Source: Pisolithus tinctorius (lineage: Eukaryota > Basidiomycota > Agaricomycetes > Boletales > Pisolithaceae). Taken from it: 64,000 bases of DNA. The stretch lies in NCBI GenBank assembly GCA_024663395.1, contig JANFAH010000088.1, positions 110,480-174,479 on the forward strand, given 5' to 3'. The notes under the pieces are model-generated. The model was not told where the DNA came from. It saw only the letters and a list, made by a program, of their open reading frames with translations, and did not search any database. Both the position numbers and the translations under genes were made by a program. Positions 47,440-57,771 of this stretch are shown in pieces. Every line of letters begins with the position of its first letter. Position 1 is the stretch's first letter.

Positions 47440-47604
47440 TTGAGGTCAAAAACACGCTTTCCTCCACAACTTGGTATATCTGAACGAACGAAGCAGAGAA
47501 GACCTCCAACGAACTTGGAACGCGTTCGCCAAGCGTCCCTGGTCACGTGCAGCCAACAGACACCTGCAAGCTTGAATACATCAGACATCAGCGCGTCAGC
47601 CCCC
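47440..47604. promoter_or_regulatory. 165-bp divergent promoter, Rho GTPase / Gpi1
   Basis: The two start codons are 165 bp apart on opposite strands. No TATA box or recognisable operator. Confidence 0.5.
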
Positions 47605-49924
47605 ATGACGACAGTGTTCTGGCCATCGGATGTCACAGACGATGGCTTCATGTACGGCTGGATCCAGGAGCACACAGTTTGCGTCGCGGGAATATTGCAC
47701 GCAGACACAGTACGTGTTAACATAGTTGTATCGGCCAGTCCTCACCAAACTATCAGCTAGCGGACGCAGAAACTATCCTTGCGAAGGCCCTCGGCTCGGA
47801 GAGATTACGAGCGTTGATGACACTTTGCGAAATACCAGTCATTCTTGGGCATTGTGCGTTCCGTTCTCTAGCTCCGTATGCCACCCCTGAGATCAAAGAT
47901 TCGATCATTTCTTGGTGAGATATGATACGTTTACTGTAAAACGGACTAGCCTGACGTCAATTTGTAGGGCACGTCCCTTCCACTTTTACTATTACTATCG
48001 CCATACCGAGAATTCTCGGCGTTTCTATGCTGTGCGCGAAGAGGGTGCCAGTCTCATTTCACGCGGCAATAGAGCAATGCCCACGGAAGCATATTTAGTC
48101 CATGATTTCACTCCCCATCACCCACGAAGTTCCAGACTCGAGGACGTCGTCAATCAAGTGCGTCCGCGATCAGACTATATTTAGTTGCCTCCTGAGCCTC
48201 CTGCACAGTTAAATTCCGCGAGATTGGTTGAATACGCCGTACGACACTGTCAGACTACATGTCCAAGACCGCCGGATGGAAAGCGTGTGGTATGGGCTTC
48301 GTTTCAAACACATTGAAGTCAGCCTCCCGGTCATGGGATCTGTTCGGCCACCGCTTCCTGCCAACAAGAAGCGTGTCGATGTTGAAAGAGTTCAGCTTTA
48401 CAGGTCATTTGCACGTCGTCTCTTATGAGGTGGGCTAAGCCAAAAAAATTAGCTCGCCAGGTCGAAAACAGGGTCCACGTACTGCACTTTTTGTCCAATC
48501 GGAAGTTTGTTCACCAGGGTGGGGATATAAATTCGGCTTGTCAAGAATACATCGAGTACGTACGGAAGCTATGGAAGACGTCTCTTGATATCTATCCCAT
48601 CATCCAGGTATCATAATACCCTTTGGGTGATATTGAATGACATCATCATCGGTGTCGCGTTCCGCTTTTTCCTGCACCAAATCGGGCGATCATCAACCAG
48701 TTGGTTATAGACGGATTGGAGGTATGTTTTTGCTGCCCTGCGTGTGCAGGTTAACTGCATCTGGCTTAGGGCATATTGGCACATCGCGTGGAAGGCGTGT
48801 TGCTGTGGCTGGATAGTTGGCCAGCAGGTTTGAAGTTGAACACGGAACTCAGCAGATTTTATTCACAAGGTTTCATTGGCTTGATAACGCAGTGGGCTAG
48901 TAAGTACGGCTTAACAAGTGCATCCATGTTTCTGAAGGGAAAAAAAAAAAACAAAGCGTTTCTGCGTAGCTGTCTTTGTTCCTTACCGGTGCTCAACCTG
49001 ACCATAGAGACAGCCAGTCTCATGGGAATGACAATGGCCACATCCTTGTTCTTGGATCTTCTTGGTCTACTTACTGGTCACTTCTATGCGTGTTATTTGA
49101 TTGCGTCGACGATATACCGGCACATCTTAATGCTCCTAGGTTCCCTGTGGAACCTCTTTCGAGGTGTGTATGACTACAGGGATGTCTTAAGCTTGTACTG
49201 ACCGACACCAGGGAAAAGGTACAACGTACTTCGCAACCGCACGGACCCATGGGATTACGAAACCGATCAGCTCCTCCTTGGGACAATCCTTTTCACCCTT
49301 GCGGCTTACCTTTTCCCTACGATTTGGGTATATTATGTAGTTTTTGCGCTGGTAAGTCGTTACCTGGAGTGATACGCAACGAATACAAGTGACCGTTGCA
49401 ATAGGTTCGGTTGTCGCTCATCGCACTCTACGCAACCGGCGAGACATTGCTGGCTTTCATGAATCACTTCCCCTTGTTCGCGCTCATGTTGCGGATTAAA
49501 GACCCCCAGCGACTGCCTGGTAGGTAGTCACACTTCGGAACACGCCAAGGAGGACCTGACAAATAGGCTTCCAGGTGATATATACCTGTTGGCACGACCG
49601 ACGTCCGATCGTTGTTCTGTTACCTTGATGGTACTATCCGCTGCCTGTTCCAAGATACAATAATACTCACCATCATGCAGAGTTATCCACTTCCACTTTC
49701 TGCTATCTTTGCACAGTATAGTAAGCCATCCTCGCAAACATTATTTGTGTTTCTCCGCGCTGAGATAGTTGGTTGCAGCACAACTCTGGCGTCAGCTACT
49801 ACAGCACTATCATCCATTTCGCCTTGGCAGATGGATACTGCCAAGGACGAGTCCTCGCAACAGTTACACATGCATCTGTATACATACCATCGCAATAGTC
49901 TGGGCAGATTATAAACATTCATGA
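47605..49924 (+). CDS. gpi1: Gpi1/PIG-Q, subunit of GPI N-acetylglucosaminyltransferase
   Basis: Component of the ER complex that moves GlcNAc to phosphatidylinositol, the first GPI step. Start MTTVFWPSDVTDDGF at 47605. The N-terminal half is variable. The PIG-Q core is clear: EYIEYHNTLWVILNDIIIG (across an intron at about 48554-48608), HRVEGVLLWLDSWPAGLKLN, TELSRFYSQGFIGLITQW, then hydrophobic helices, LGSLWNLFRG, RYNVLRNRTDPWDYETDQLL, FTLAAYLFPTIWVYYVVFAL, TLLAFMNHFPLFALMLRIKD, LQ/MQSYPLPLSAIFAQY and LWRQLLQHYHPFRLGRW. The stop is TGA 49922-49924. Between about 48640 and 48720 the frame moves (GVAF to LVIDGLE) without a good intron, so the model is uncertain there. The tail overlaps the Sae2-like gene. 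Confidence 0.88.
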
Positions 49925-51192
49925 TAATTTCGCTCCTCGTTCCAGGTATTTGCCGTTGTGATTCCTATGTCGCGTAAGGTTCCATCGTTGCGAGCACGAA
50001 CTCGCGATATTTAACTCACCTCGTTTCTAACTCGATGTCTACTAGTTTCTTCTTGTGCATTTCAGCGGCCCGCCGATTGATTTCGGAAGCTTCCTGCGTG
50101 TCCGGGAAACCAATCTCCCAATAAGCCGGTGGTGTCTTTGGTCTATGCCAATGATGACGATGCCGTGATACACGATACTTATGTTGCTCGATGTCATCGT
50201 CGTTCTCCTTGTCTATGTCATTGTCAGAATGGTAAACTTGCATTCGATTTGCGCTTGGGTGATCGCCAGAGAGGACGCTGGGGAGCAGAGACGGGACCTA
50301 TAGCTTTATAGTACTTACGAATGACCCATTGGTGTCATTGTCCTCTTCCAGACAAAGCATTGCACTCACGTCGTGACAGCATTCGCAGTCGTCGCCCCTC
50401 CATATGTCGTCGTTCTTCCCGACTGCGGACAACGGTATCATATGGATAGTCGAAGCCTTGATTAAGGTCCTTTCTGATGGAGAACCTCGAGTTGATGGTA
50501 GGTATCCCTGGAGGTACCTGCGCATACCGCCCACGGGGCTTGCGGCCGCTGCCGCCTACAGTGGGTGATTTTCTGGAGGATTCAACTTTGAACGGCGAAT
50601 CTGTAGCAAGTTCACCGAGATTGGGTGTGTCTTTGAGTTTTCTAGCACGCACCACTCTTGCTTCCTGACAGTCTGTGAAACCTTAGTCTTCTCCACCTCT
50701 GGGACTGGTGGTTTATCGAAGTTTCTGGAGACACCCCCCATCGCTGTATTCGGATGGTCAAGCGGTTGTCCGGTCCGCCGGTCTGATCGTATAGATTGGT
50801 TTCAACAAGATTATATGAATGGCGTGAATGACAATACCAGACGCAATGCCTGATTTCTTCTTCTGGTTCTCCTCTTCATCACTAACCCTACTCAAATCCG
50901 GTCCAATTTCCTCGAATTGCTTGCGTTACCAAGTATCGAGGCCCCTCGGGTACGCCTGAAATTCTCCTGACCTGAGAGCTTTATAGACCTCGTCGTCTCT
51001 CGCGAAATCTTCGAATAACCATTGCTTGAAGTTCTTCCACTTCCGGTAGTCGGATTTGTACCGCTCAGCAGCCCGGTCGCTTGTCTTGCGAAGGTCGTCA
51101 TAACGACTGCGTAGAGAGCCGAGTTCTGCTTGAAGCTTCTGAACTTGCTCTACGAGGTTCAGTGTGTTTGTGGGTTGACCGGGTTCTGCCAT
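49919..51192 (-). CDS. Sae2/Ctp1/CtIP-like DNA end-resection factor, with 1-bp frameshift
   Basis: Activates the Mre11 nuclease for end resection. Start MAEPGQPTNTLNLVEQVQ at 51192 opens an N-terminal coiled coil (KLQAELGSLRSRYDDLRK), where family members oligomerise. The conserved C-terminal domain shows FDYPYDTVVRSREERRHMEG, DDCECCHD, YYKAIGP across an intron, then RHRHHWHRPKTPPAYW and EIGFPDTQEA. A last small exon (NHNGKYLERGAKLS) ends at TGA 49919-49921. Between MEG and DDC the frame shifts by one: the plus strand has CCCC at 50395-50398 where three Cs would keep the frame. I see no intron that would fix it. So the gene is either broken here, or a base was added by a sequencing or assembly error; all flanking motifs are otherwise perfect, which favours an error or a very recent lesion. 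Confidence 0.85.
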
Positions 51193-52004
51193 TCATGCAT
51201 GGAGACTCGAGAGCGCCCGTCAGCGACTCATCAAATTAAAGGTACGCGACGTAATAGTAACTGATCATGTGATCGTGTTCGGGATCACGTGCAGCACCCT
51301 CCCGTCCTCGAAGTATTACCTGCTTTCACTGACTGGCAGAACACAAGCGTCCAGACTCCAGCATCTGATCATAGATGTATTTTTTACTCAAAACATCAAG
51401 GTAATAAATGAATGTAAAATGTTGCATGTCATCGATTGCCAGGTGCCCATATCCTCGTACCACGCTGAGCAGCGTACTGTTTCACCGAGTTCAAAACGAG
51501 GCCAGCGCCTCGACCATCCCATGAGTGGCTACAGTACTTTTCTCAGACAGTCATGACAGTGACGAAGAAAGGTTTTCTCTTTCGGTGATGAATGGTTGGG
51601 ACTTGTCATGCATAGTTGGATAACTATTATTGGTATGTTGTATATATGTTTGCATTTCAACCCAGTCATGCACCACACTAGGTCCTACGTCACAATTTAT
51701 GCTATGATCTTTTGCCATCAACGACGAGTAGTCAACCTCATGCCTGGACTGTAGTGCATTCAGACTTTGGGTGATGATAATGACCGGATTGCACTCTACA
51801 ATGCCTTCGCAGTAACCTCTGTCCTCCTCGCTGACATCAGAGAAGAGGCCATGCAGGTGGTTAGCAGCCCTTCCTCCTGGGATTGAAGATGGTGGCTGCG
51901 ATTTGCCTCCATTGCTAGTCTGCATTTTCCTGGTGAGATGTGATGACTTGAAGATGTAAGGGCCAACTGCGACCAGCACCTCTACAATGCTGAGACGACT
52001 TACC
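51193..52004. other. intergenic; one unassigned minus-strand ORF (51551-52006)
   Basis: It holds the Sae2-like promoter at its left. On the minus strand 51551-52006 is open for 151 codons, with no motif, signal or membrane segment that I recognise, and it ends against the kinase-like relic. It may be chance or a fast-evolving small gene. Confidence 0.3.
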
Positions 52005-52515
52005 ACCAGCGAATCATAGTTAAATTTACTTGCCGTTATTCATGCGAGCTGCACATGTTTTGTGCAGATCGCGGTCATGCACGGGTGCTCTTGGGTTTTG
52101 AGAGGCTCCCTGGAGGTTTTTTCGACATCATAATGGAGTTTATGGAATCTGCTGTCGCGATCCCGCAATCTCTGCATGCCGAAAAAACACCGTGAATGTG
52201 TGAACAAGTGGCGGGAGCTTGTTGAAAGCCTTCCGTGCTAAGGATCTTGTTCATGGGGACTTGCGGTATCCGAACATCATCTGTGATGGAAATAAGGTGA
52301 TGCTAACTGGCTCTGACTAGGGTGGGAAAGAGGGGGAGGTACTTTATCCAGGAGGTCCACTTGACTTTGACCTGACAACTAGATGAGACCACTAATCTGA
52401 AGATCATTAAAGGTGATGATCCTCGGCTCCTGTGCGGGACATTGACATACGTGCAGATTAAACGAGGCCGGGGAGACGTACATATATGTGTGTGGGTCTG
52501 CGAAGACGAGACAGT
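52005..52515 (+). pseudogene. fungal kinase-like protein, copy 3 (degenerate fragment)
   Basis: On the plus strand the sequence matches the 3' part of kinase-like copies 1 and 2: CCACCAGCGAATCATAGT, then a region reading GGFFDIIMEFMES, a catalytic loop HGDLRYPNIICDGNK, and GGKEGEV with GDDPRLLCGTLTYVQ. A TAG stands at about 52317 where the others have the DFD motif, and the reading frame is broken around 52180-52200 and again at 52380. Homology continues into the 3' flank (GCGAAGACGAGACAGTAA), shared with copy 2. Orientation is opposite to copies 1 and 2. No 5' part is found, so this is a truncated pseudogene. Confidence 0.75.
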
Positions 52516-53941
52516 AACCTGAGACATCGTGCAGAAATAAGACCCACAAATGCGTAGGATGATTACTTTTTTAGGGGATGCTGCTGTGTGTGTGTGGGAG
52601 GAAAATACACATGCATTGGTAGATGCAAATAAAACAATGCATGTAAAAGATGACTATATGGAACTCGAGGGCAGATGAGAATGATGGAGGGAGCAATTGG
52701 GGAAAGTGTGAAGTGCTTGCCAGCCCCTGTGGTAGGAGGTGAACCAACGACACAAGCAGCGAATGCCAGACCCTATGAATTAGGAGGAGCGCTACTCACT
52801 GGATGCCATTCCTGGACGGGTAGCAGAGCGTAGCAAAAGAGAGAGTTATGCAGGCTAGGGTGAGCCTGCATGTATGGGGCGAGGATTTGGGCATGCCAAC
52901 AGAAGTATGTGAGAAAAGCATTGCTAACCCAGCGCCCCTTCACCTTGACGACACGGAGCGGTAGTCGATGCGGACACCAATGACAAGATACTACATACCC
53001 AACTCAGATAATTTCGGCACTTTGCAGGAGATAACTCGTCTTAACGATACTGGAACAAAGAAGCGGGCGCCACAACCGAGTAAACACGTACCGAATAGCA
53101 TCGCTATAGCCTAGGATAACGTCGATAGCCGAACCAACCTCCCTCAGTCACTCGAATGGTGCAGAGCAAATAAAATGTTCGACAGAAAAACGGGGAAGCG
53201 ACCCCTAGTCTTCACAGGTGCACCGTTGGTGGCAACCAGGAGTCTCCTTCAAATGGCTCAAGCTAGTGACCGAGCTCTCGTAGACGGTCTCGAGGTATTC
53301 TTCACAGACGCATGACTGCCGATGGCGTGTCACAACCAATAGAAAACCCTTCCAAAGCGTTTTCACATGACAAACGTGTGTTATGTCCGCGGGAGGCCAA
53401 GACACCGATTCGAAGATATCCATCATCTTTGACTTTACGACTCTAAAAGGTTCAGAGCCAGCCACCACTTGATTATCAAGTGCGACAGAGTGCAATCCGC
53501 TGTACAGAGTAAATAGCGCACCAATAGGAAGTTTCCGCTGCCGGTTTCCACGGTGACAGTGCTTTTTACCGGAAAGAAAAGCCAAGATCTGTCATGACAT
53601 TCGCCGGAGGTGGAATCACATGCGCCTCAGTCGGAAGGGATGATTCACCCTGCTGTAAGATTTCGGTGGTCAGTATAGCGTGATGATTTACCGGTATCCT
53701 GCTAGAAGTAACCGCTGGAGATGCACATTGGATGCTGATATCCACTGTTGAGTACATGCTTAAGTACTGAATTGAGAACGCGGTTGGTTGAGCTGCGGGG
53801 GCGTCAATCTGTTGATTTCGCACAGCCGGAGAATGCTGGCTATTTGAGACAAGAGAAGCGACATCCCTCGCAACGTCAGTCGTTACCCCAAACGCCGACG
53901 CTGTGGACTTACACTCAACGTTTTCGACCATCAAGAAAACT
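52516..53941. other. gene-poor stretch before the acyl-CoA synthetase array
   Basis: About 1.4 kb. A TGTG microsatellite-like run lies at about 52585-52600. The minus strand has a 126-codon open frame at 53205-53585 (Cys/His-containing, no recognised motif) and another at 53566-53988 that overlaps the start of the first synthetase copy. I do not assign either. Confidence 0.4.
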
Positions 53942-56785
53942 ATGCCAATCACATATACACCTTTACCAGACAGTGTCGACCATGGCAAAGCAGTCAGTGA
54001 CCGTTCCTGGCACCAAGCAGCCAGGACAAACCCGTGAGTTGTCGAGCTCTGATATACCAGCTTTCATTAACGAAGGACGTTCATACAGATCACTACAGAA
54101 ACGGTGAGCCATCCTCACTCTTGAATTGCGAGTGTTCGGCCTTACAGCTTTCGCAGCTTTCTACGGTTTGCTTGATCCCGACTCTCCTAACTATCCGAAG
54201 ACGCTCCAAGACATCTTCAACAACGGCTACTCCTTCAATCCAGATGCCAAAACTTCTTGGTCAATAGACCTGTCATTTCCAGGTCTCCGCTCAAGTTCGG
54301 TCCCTACGTATGGCAGACCTATCGTGAAGTCGACGTCAGAAGACGTCGGATTGGCAGTGCACTGCATCGCTTGTTCGCCACAGGCGAACTCAAGGCAGCA
54401 GATATGGAGACAGTTGGTATTGGTCACAAAATCGACCAGGTAAAGTATTTCCACGATGCTGATCCGTGCATTTGCTAACGGTGCTCTGTAGAGTGGCAGT
54501 TAGTCGAGTTTGCATTGCATGCTTACGGAAAAGTGGGCGTCAGTTTGTATGATACCTTGGGAAAGGAATCAGTAGGTAAGACATTCTAGCATCGGGAGGG
54601 TTATATTCCTGATTATTTCTGTAGAATACATGTAGGTCGCCTCTGATGCATTTACCACTGACTAGCTTACCGTATTGGATAGCATCAATCATGCGCAGCT
54701 CCCTATCATATTCACCACCCCGGACCACATAGCACCTTTGCTCAAGCTAGCCGCAAGCATCTCAAGTGTAAAGGTCATCGTGTCCTTTGACCCACTTGGG
54801 GACGACGTCAGACGTTTGCTTTCCTCCTGGGGGGAAACTGTCGGCATTCGGATAACTGAATTGAGCGAAAGTCTGATGTTTTTCTTCCGTTGGTAGTTCT
54901 ACACATTGATTGTTCGTCTGCAGTCGAGAAGTATGGCGAGGAAAATCTCACTGAACCCCTTCCGGTATCGCCTGATCAGGTCGTTTCTCTGTGCTACACC
55001 TCGGTACGTTTATGATTGCACTTTTGATGGTATGCTTGATTCACTCTCGGTGATAGGGAACAACGAACTTGCCAAAAGGGAAATCGTTCCCGACGCCAGT
55101 GGCTTTGAACTTATCTTTTCATAGGAGCAATCCTCACCCACATGAATCTCGCGAGCGGGGCGTATGCGAACACCTTTGGTACCAGCTTTCCCCTGGGCTG
55201 CTGTCTCATGTCATACTTGCCACTGGCGCACATTTATGAGGTTCGTGGGATTCTATTTAAGTCAAATAACATATCTCCATGATTTGAGTGTGCAGCGGAT
55301 TTGCGAATTGACGGTAATCACCGTGGGTGGATGTATTGGGTACTTCACTGGCGACCCCTTGCGCTTGATGGATGACGCCCAAGCCTTGAAACCTCACTTT
55401 TTCCCATCGGTACCACGAGTGCTGAATAGGGTATACCAAGCTGCCATGTCCGCTGGTAATGTGCCGGGTGTGAAGGGTGCTATCTTCCGAACAGCAGTGC
55501 AGACGAAACTAGATCAACTTCACAAGACCGGGTTAACTGCCCACGTCATATGGGACGCATTGGTGTTCCGCAAGGTTCGTGGCAGGCTTCTTGATGCAGT
55601 ACTCGATTGGCTCACTCCGCTTGGCTTCCAGATTCGCGCTGTACTTGGAGGGAACGTTTTGCTGATGGTCACCGGTTCCGCTCCCATTAGCGGCGAAGTG
55701 GTTGATTTCCTCAAGATCGCTTTCGGTTGTGGTGTTACAGAAGGTGCGACGAGCCTACTTCTTTTCCTTTCCTCACTAATTTTCGTCCAGGGTAAGCGAG
55801 GTCGCGGGATTGCTTGATTATGTTCCATTAATGACTCTGGACAGTTATGGCATGACAGAGAATTGTGGGGTTTGTACGCGCACTTCGCAGGGAGACCCAA
55901 CTGGTGGTGGGACGATCGGCCCGCCTCAACCAATTCTCGAAGTCAAACTCGTCGACCTTCCAGCGATGAATTACCTATCTAACGATAAGCCGAACCCACG
56001 TGGAGAGTTATGTGTCCGCGGCCCGAACTGCTTCATGGGATATTATAAAGGTTCGTCTCCTCTTCGCCATTTGCTCAGGTCCGTGAAAGGGAATGGTGTC
56101 CATCAGATGAGAAGAAAACTCAGGAGACGCTGAGGGACGGCTGGATACACACCGGGGATGTCGCAGAAGTTGATAGTTCCGGACGCTTCAAGATCATCGA
56201 TCGAGTGAAGGTGCGTTGTCTCTTTTGGCGCACTCCCGTTACGGATACGTAACGCATGTACACCAGAACATTATGAAATTGGCACAAGGCGAGTACGTGG
56301 CGCTCGAGAAGGTCGAGAATACGTATGCTGCTTGTCCTATTGTCCAACAAATCTACGTCCATGGGGATTCTTTACAGCCGTACTTAATCGCTGTCGTCGT
56401 CCCTGATCCCTTGGTTTTAGCACCACTGGCATCTGCTGCTCTCGGCAAGAAGGTGGAACCTGGCGATACTCCTGCGCTCACTGAAGCGGTGAAGAATCCC
56501 CGGGTTATACAGGAAGTGCTGAGCTCGTTAAACGCAGAAGCAAGGAAGAGCGGGCTTGCTGGGTATGGTCGACCGTTTTTTCTGTCCTTAATGTGCTTAT
56601 CGCCGTTCAGATTTGAGTTTATTAAGCGCATCCATGTCACCATGGACCCCTTCACCATCGAAGAAAATACGTTGACGCCCACTCTAAAGTTAAGGCGCAG
56701 AGACGCTTACGCCAAGTTTAAGAGGGAACTCGATGCCTTGTACGCTCTTGGGGAACCAGCCAACAATGTGTCGTCCAGGCTGTAA
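53942..56785 (+). pseudogene. long-chain acyl-CoA synthetase-like, tandem copy A (frameshifted)
   Basis: The product would be an AMP-forming fatty acyl-CoA ligase. The first ATG (53942) leads to an early frameshift: GGCAAAG where copies B and C have one A fewer; a new in-frame ATG at 53982 sits just there. Exon 3 has two single-base insertions relative to the others (54250-54265), so LGHRPVIS falls out of frame. Intact further on are: the P-loop region (VVSLCYTS, GTTNLPKG across an intron), MSYLPLAHIYE, GCIGYFTGDPLRLMDDAQAL, PRVLNRVYQAAMSAG, GSAPISGEVVDFLK, DSYGMTENCG, GWIHTGDVAEVD, FKIIDRVK, LAQGEYVALEKVENTY and the C-terminal TPTLKLRRRDAYAKF. The end is at 56785. About twelve short introns. 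Likely a pseudogene, though the lesions are few. Confidence 0.85.
54267..54397 (+). repeat. 131-bp block identical in all three synthetase copies (copy A instance)
   Basis: This stretch of exon 3 is the same, base for base, as 58094-58224 in copy B and 61369-61499 in copy C by direct reading, including all third codon positions, while sequence on both sides differs. Read as a gene-conversion tract or a recently constrained segment. Confidence 0.85.
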
Positions 56786-57771
56786 TGAGCACGGTTGAAG
56801 TGCAAGTATACGGAGATCCATGATGAAGTGGATTCCTACCCTTTTGTTCAGATAATTGTCTATTGAATCTGCTCTGGATATTAATACTGCATGAAAACCA
56901 AAAGAAGTATCACGTCTTGCGAGTGATCAAGAAATGCCATCAAAGTCCGGGACATGGGAGCAAGTGCTGGTTCTTGCCTGTTGTAATGATCTCCATGACA
57001 AGCCAGTGGGCCAGTGAGAAGATCCAATAACCAACAAGATAAGACAGTCTCTACATGAGAATGCAAGCCACATAGCATATTCCAAGCCTGCTGTAAACTC
57101 GATACACTGATGCATTACGACCATATCCAATATTATGAGCGAGCACATTTCACCTATGCATCACATGCTAAGCGCTGACTTCTCGTCGTAGCTGAGCGCT
57201 GCTCCTGGACAGACTCTACGGGCTGTACAGATTCGGCCGGCGATCAATCTGTTGGCACCAAGCTAAAATGTATCTTGTATCAGGGTAACCTGATGCTAAG
57301 GAATGGCTGGAAACAACGTTCGACCTTCAGATCTTCAGAGGTCGTATTGCAGTGAAACTCGACGGCGCTCGCTCATTTAGGAACAATAGCCGGGACCCGA
57401 GGCCAGGATTCGACTTTTCAGTGGTCTCGTAACCAGTCGGTTCGGGACGCGTACGACCGGCACTCCGTTGGCTGGCATCCTGGGGCGGAGACTGATAGTA
57501 AGTACTTAGAGTAAAATGTGATCTACACCGATTACAGTAAGGTTCGTATTGATGGACTGGTTCCTGCTTATTGATATGAACCTTTTTCATGGCAAGTCAT
57601 CCATTAGAAGGTACGTCAACATATTTAGCTTTATTTACAATCAACTAGGGCGGAGGGATAGTTCTGCCCTCGAAACAACAACCGCTGGGAAGGTGCGTAG
57701 GGCCCCGCATGGGTGCTCTCTGATCGTGTGCCATCGATGTTGCAAGTTTACTTTCAACGTTACAGGAAGCT
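56786..57771. other. spacer between synthetase copies A and B
   Basis: 986 bp without recognisable genes. A minus-strand open stretch at 57327-57590 has no known motif. The 100 bp before copy B resemble those before copies A and C (AAGTTTACTTTCAACG, then GCCAATCACATACAC), so the proximal promoter was duplicated too. Confidence 0.55.

Noticed and set aside
53205..53585. 126-codon minus-strand ORF
   Set aside because: No recognised motif, no paralogue in the window and no supporting neighbour; left unassigned rather than called a gene.
53566..53988. 140-codon minus-strand ORF with a hydrophobic start
   Set aside because: It runs over the start of synthetase copy A; its N terminus is the reverse of the conserved exon 1, so it is probably chance.
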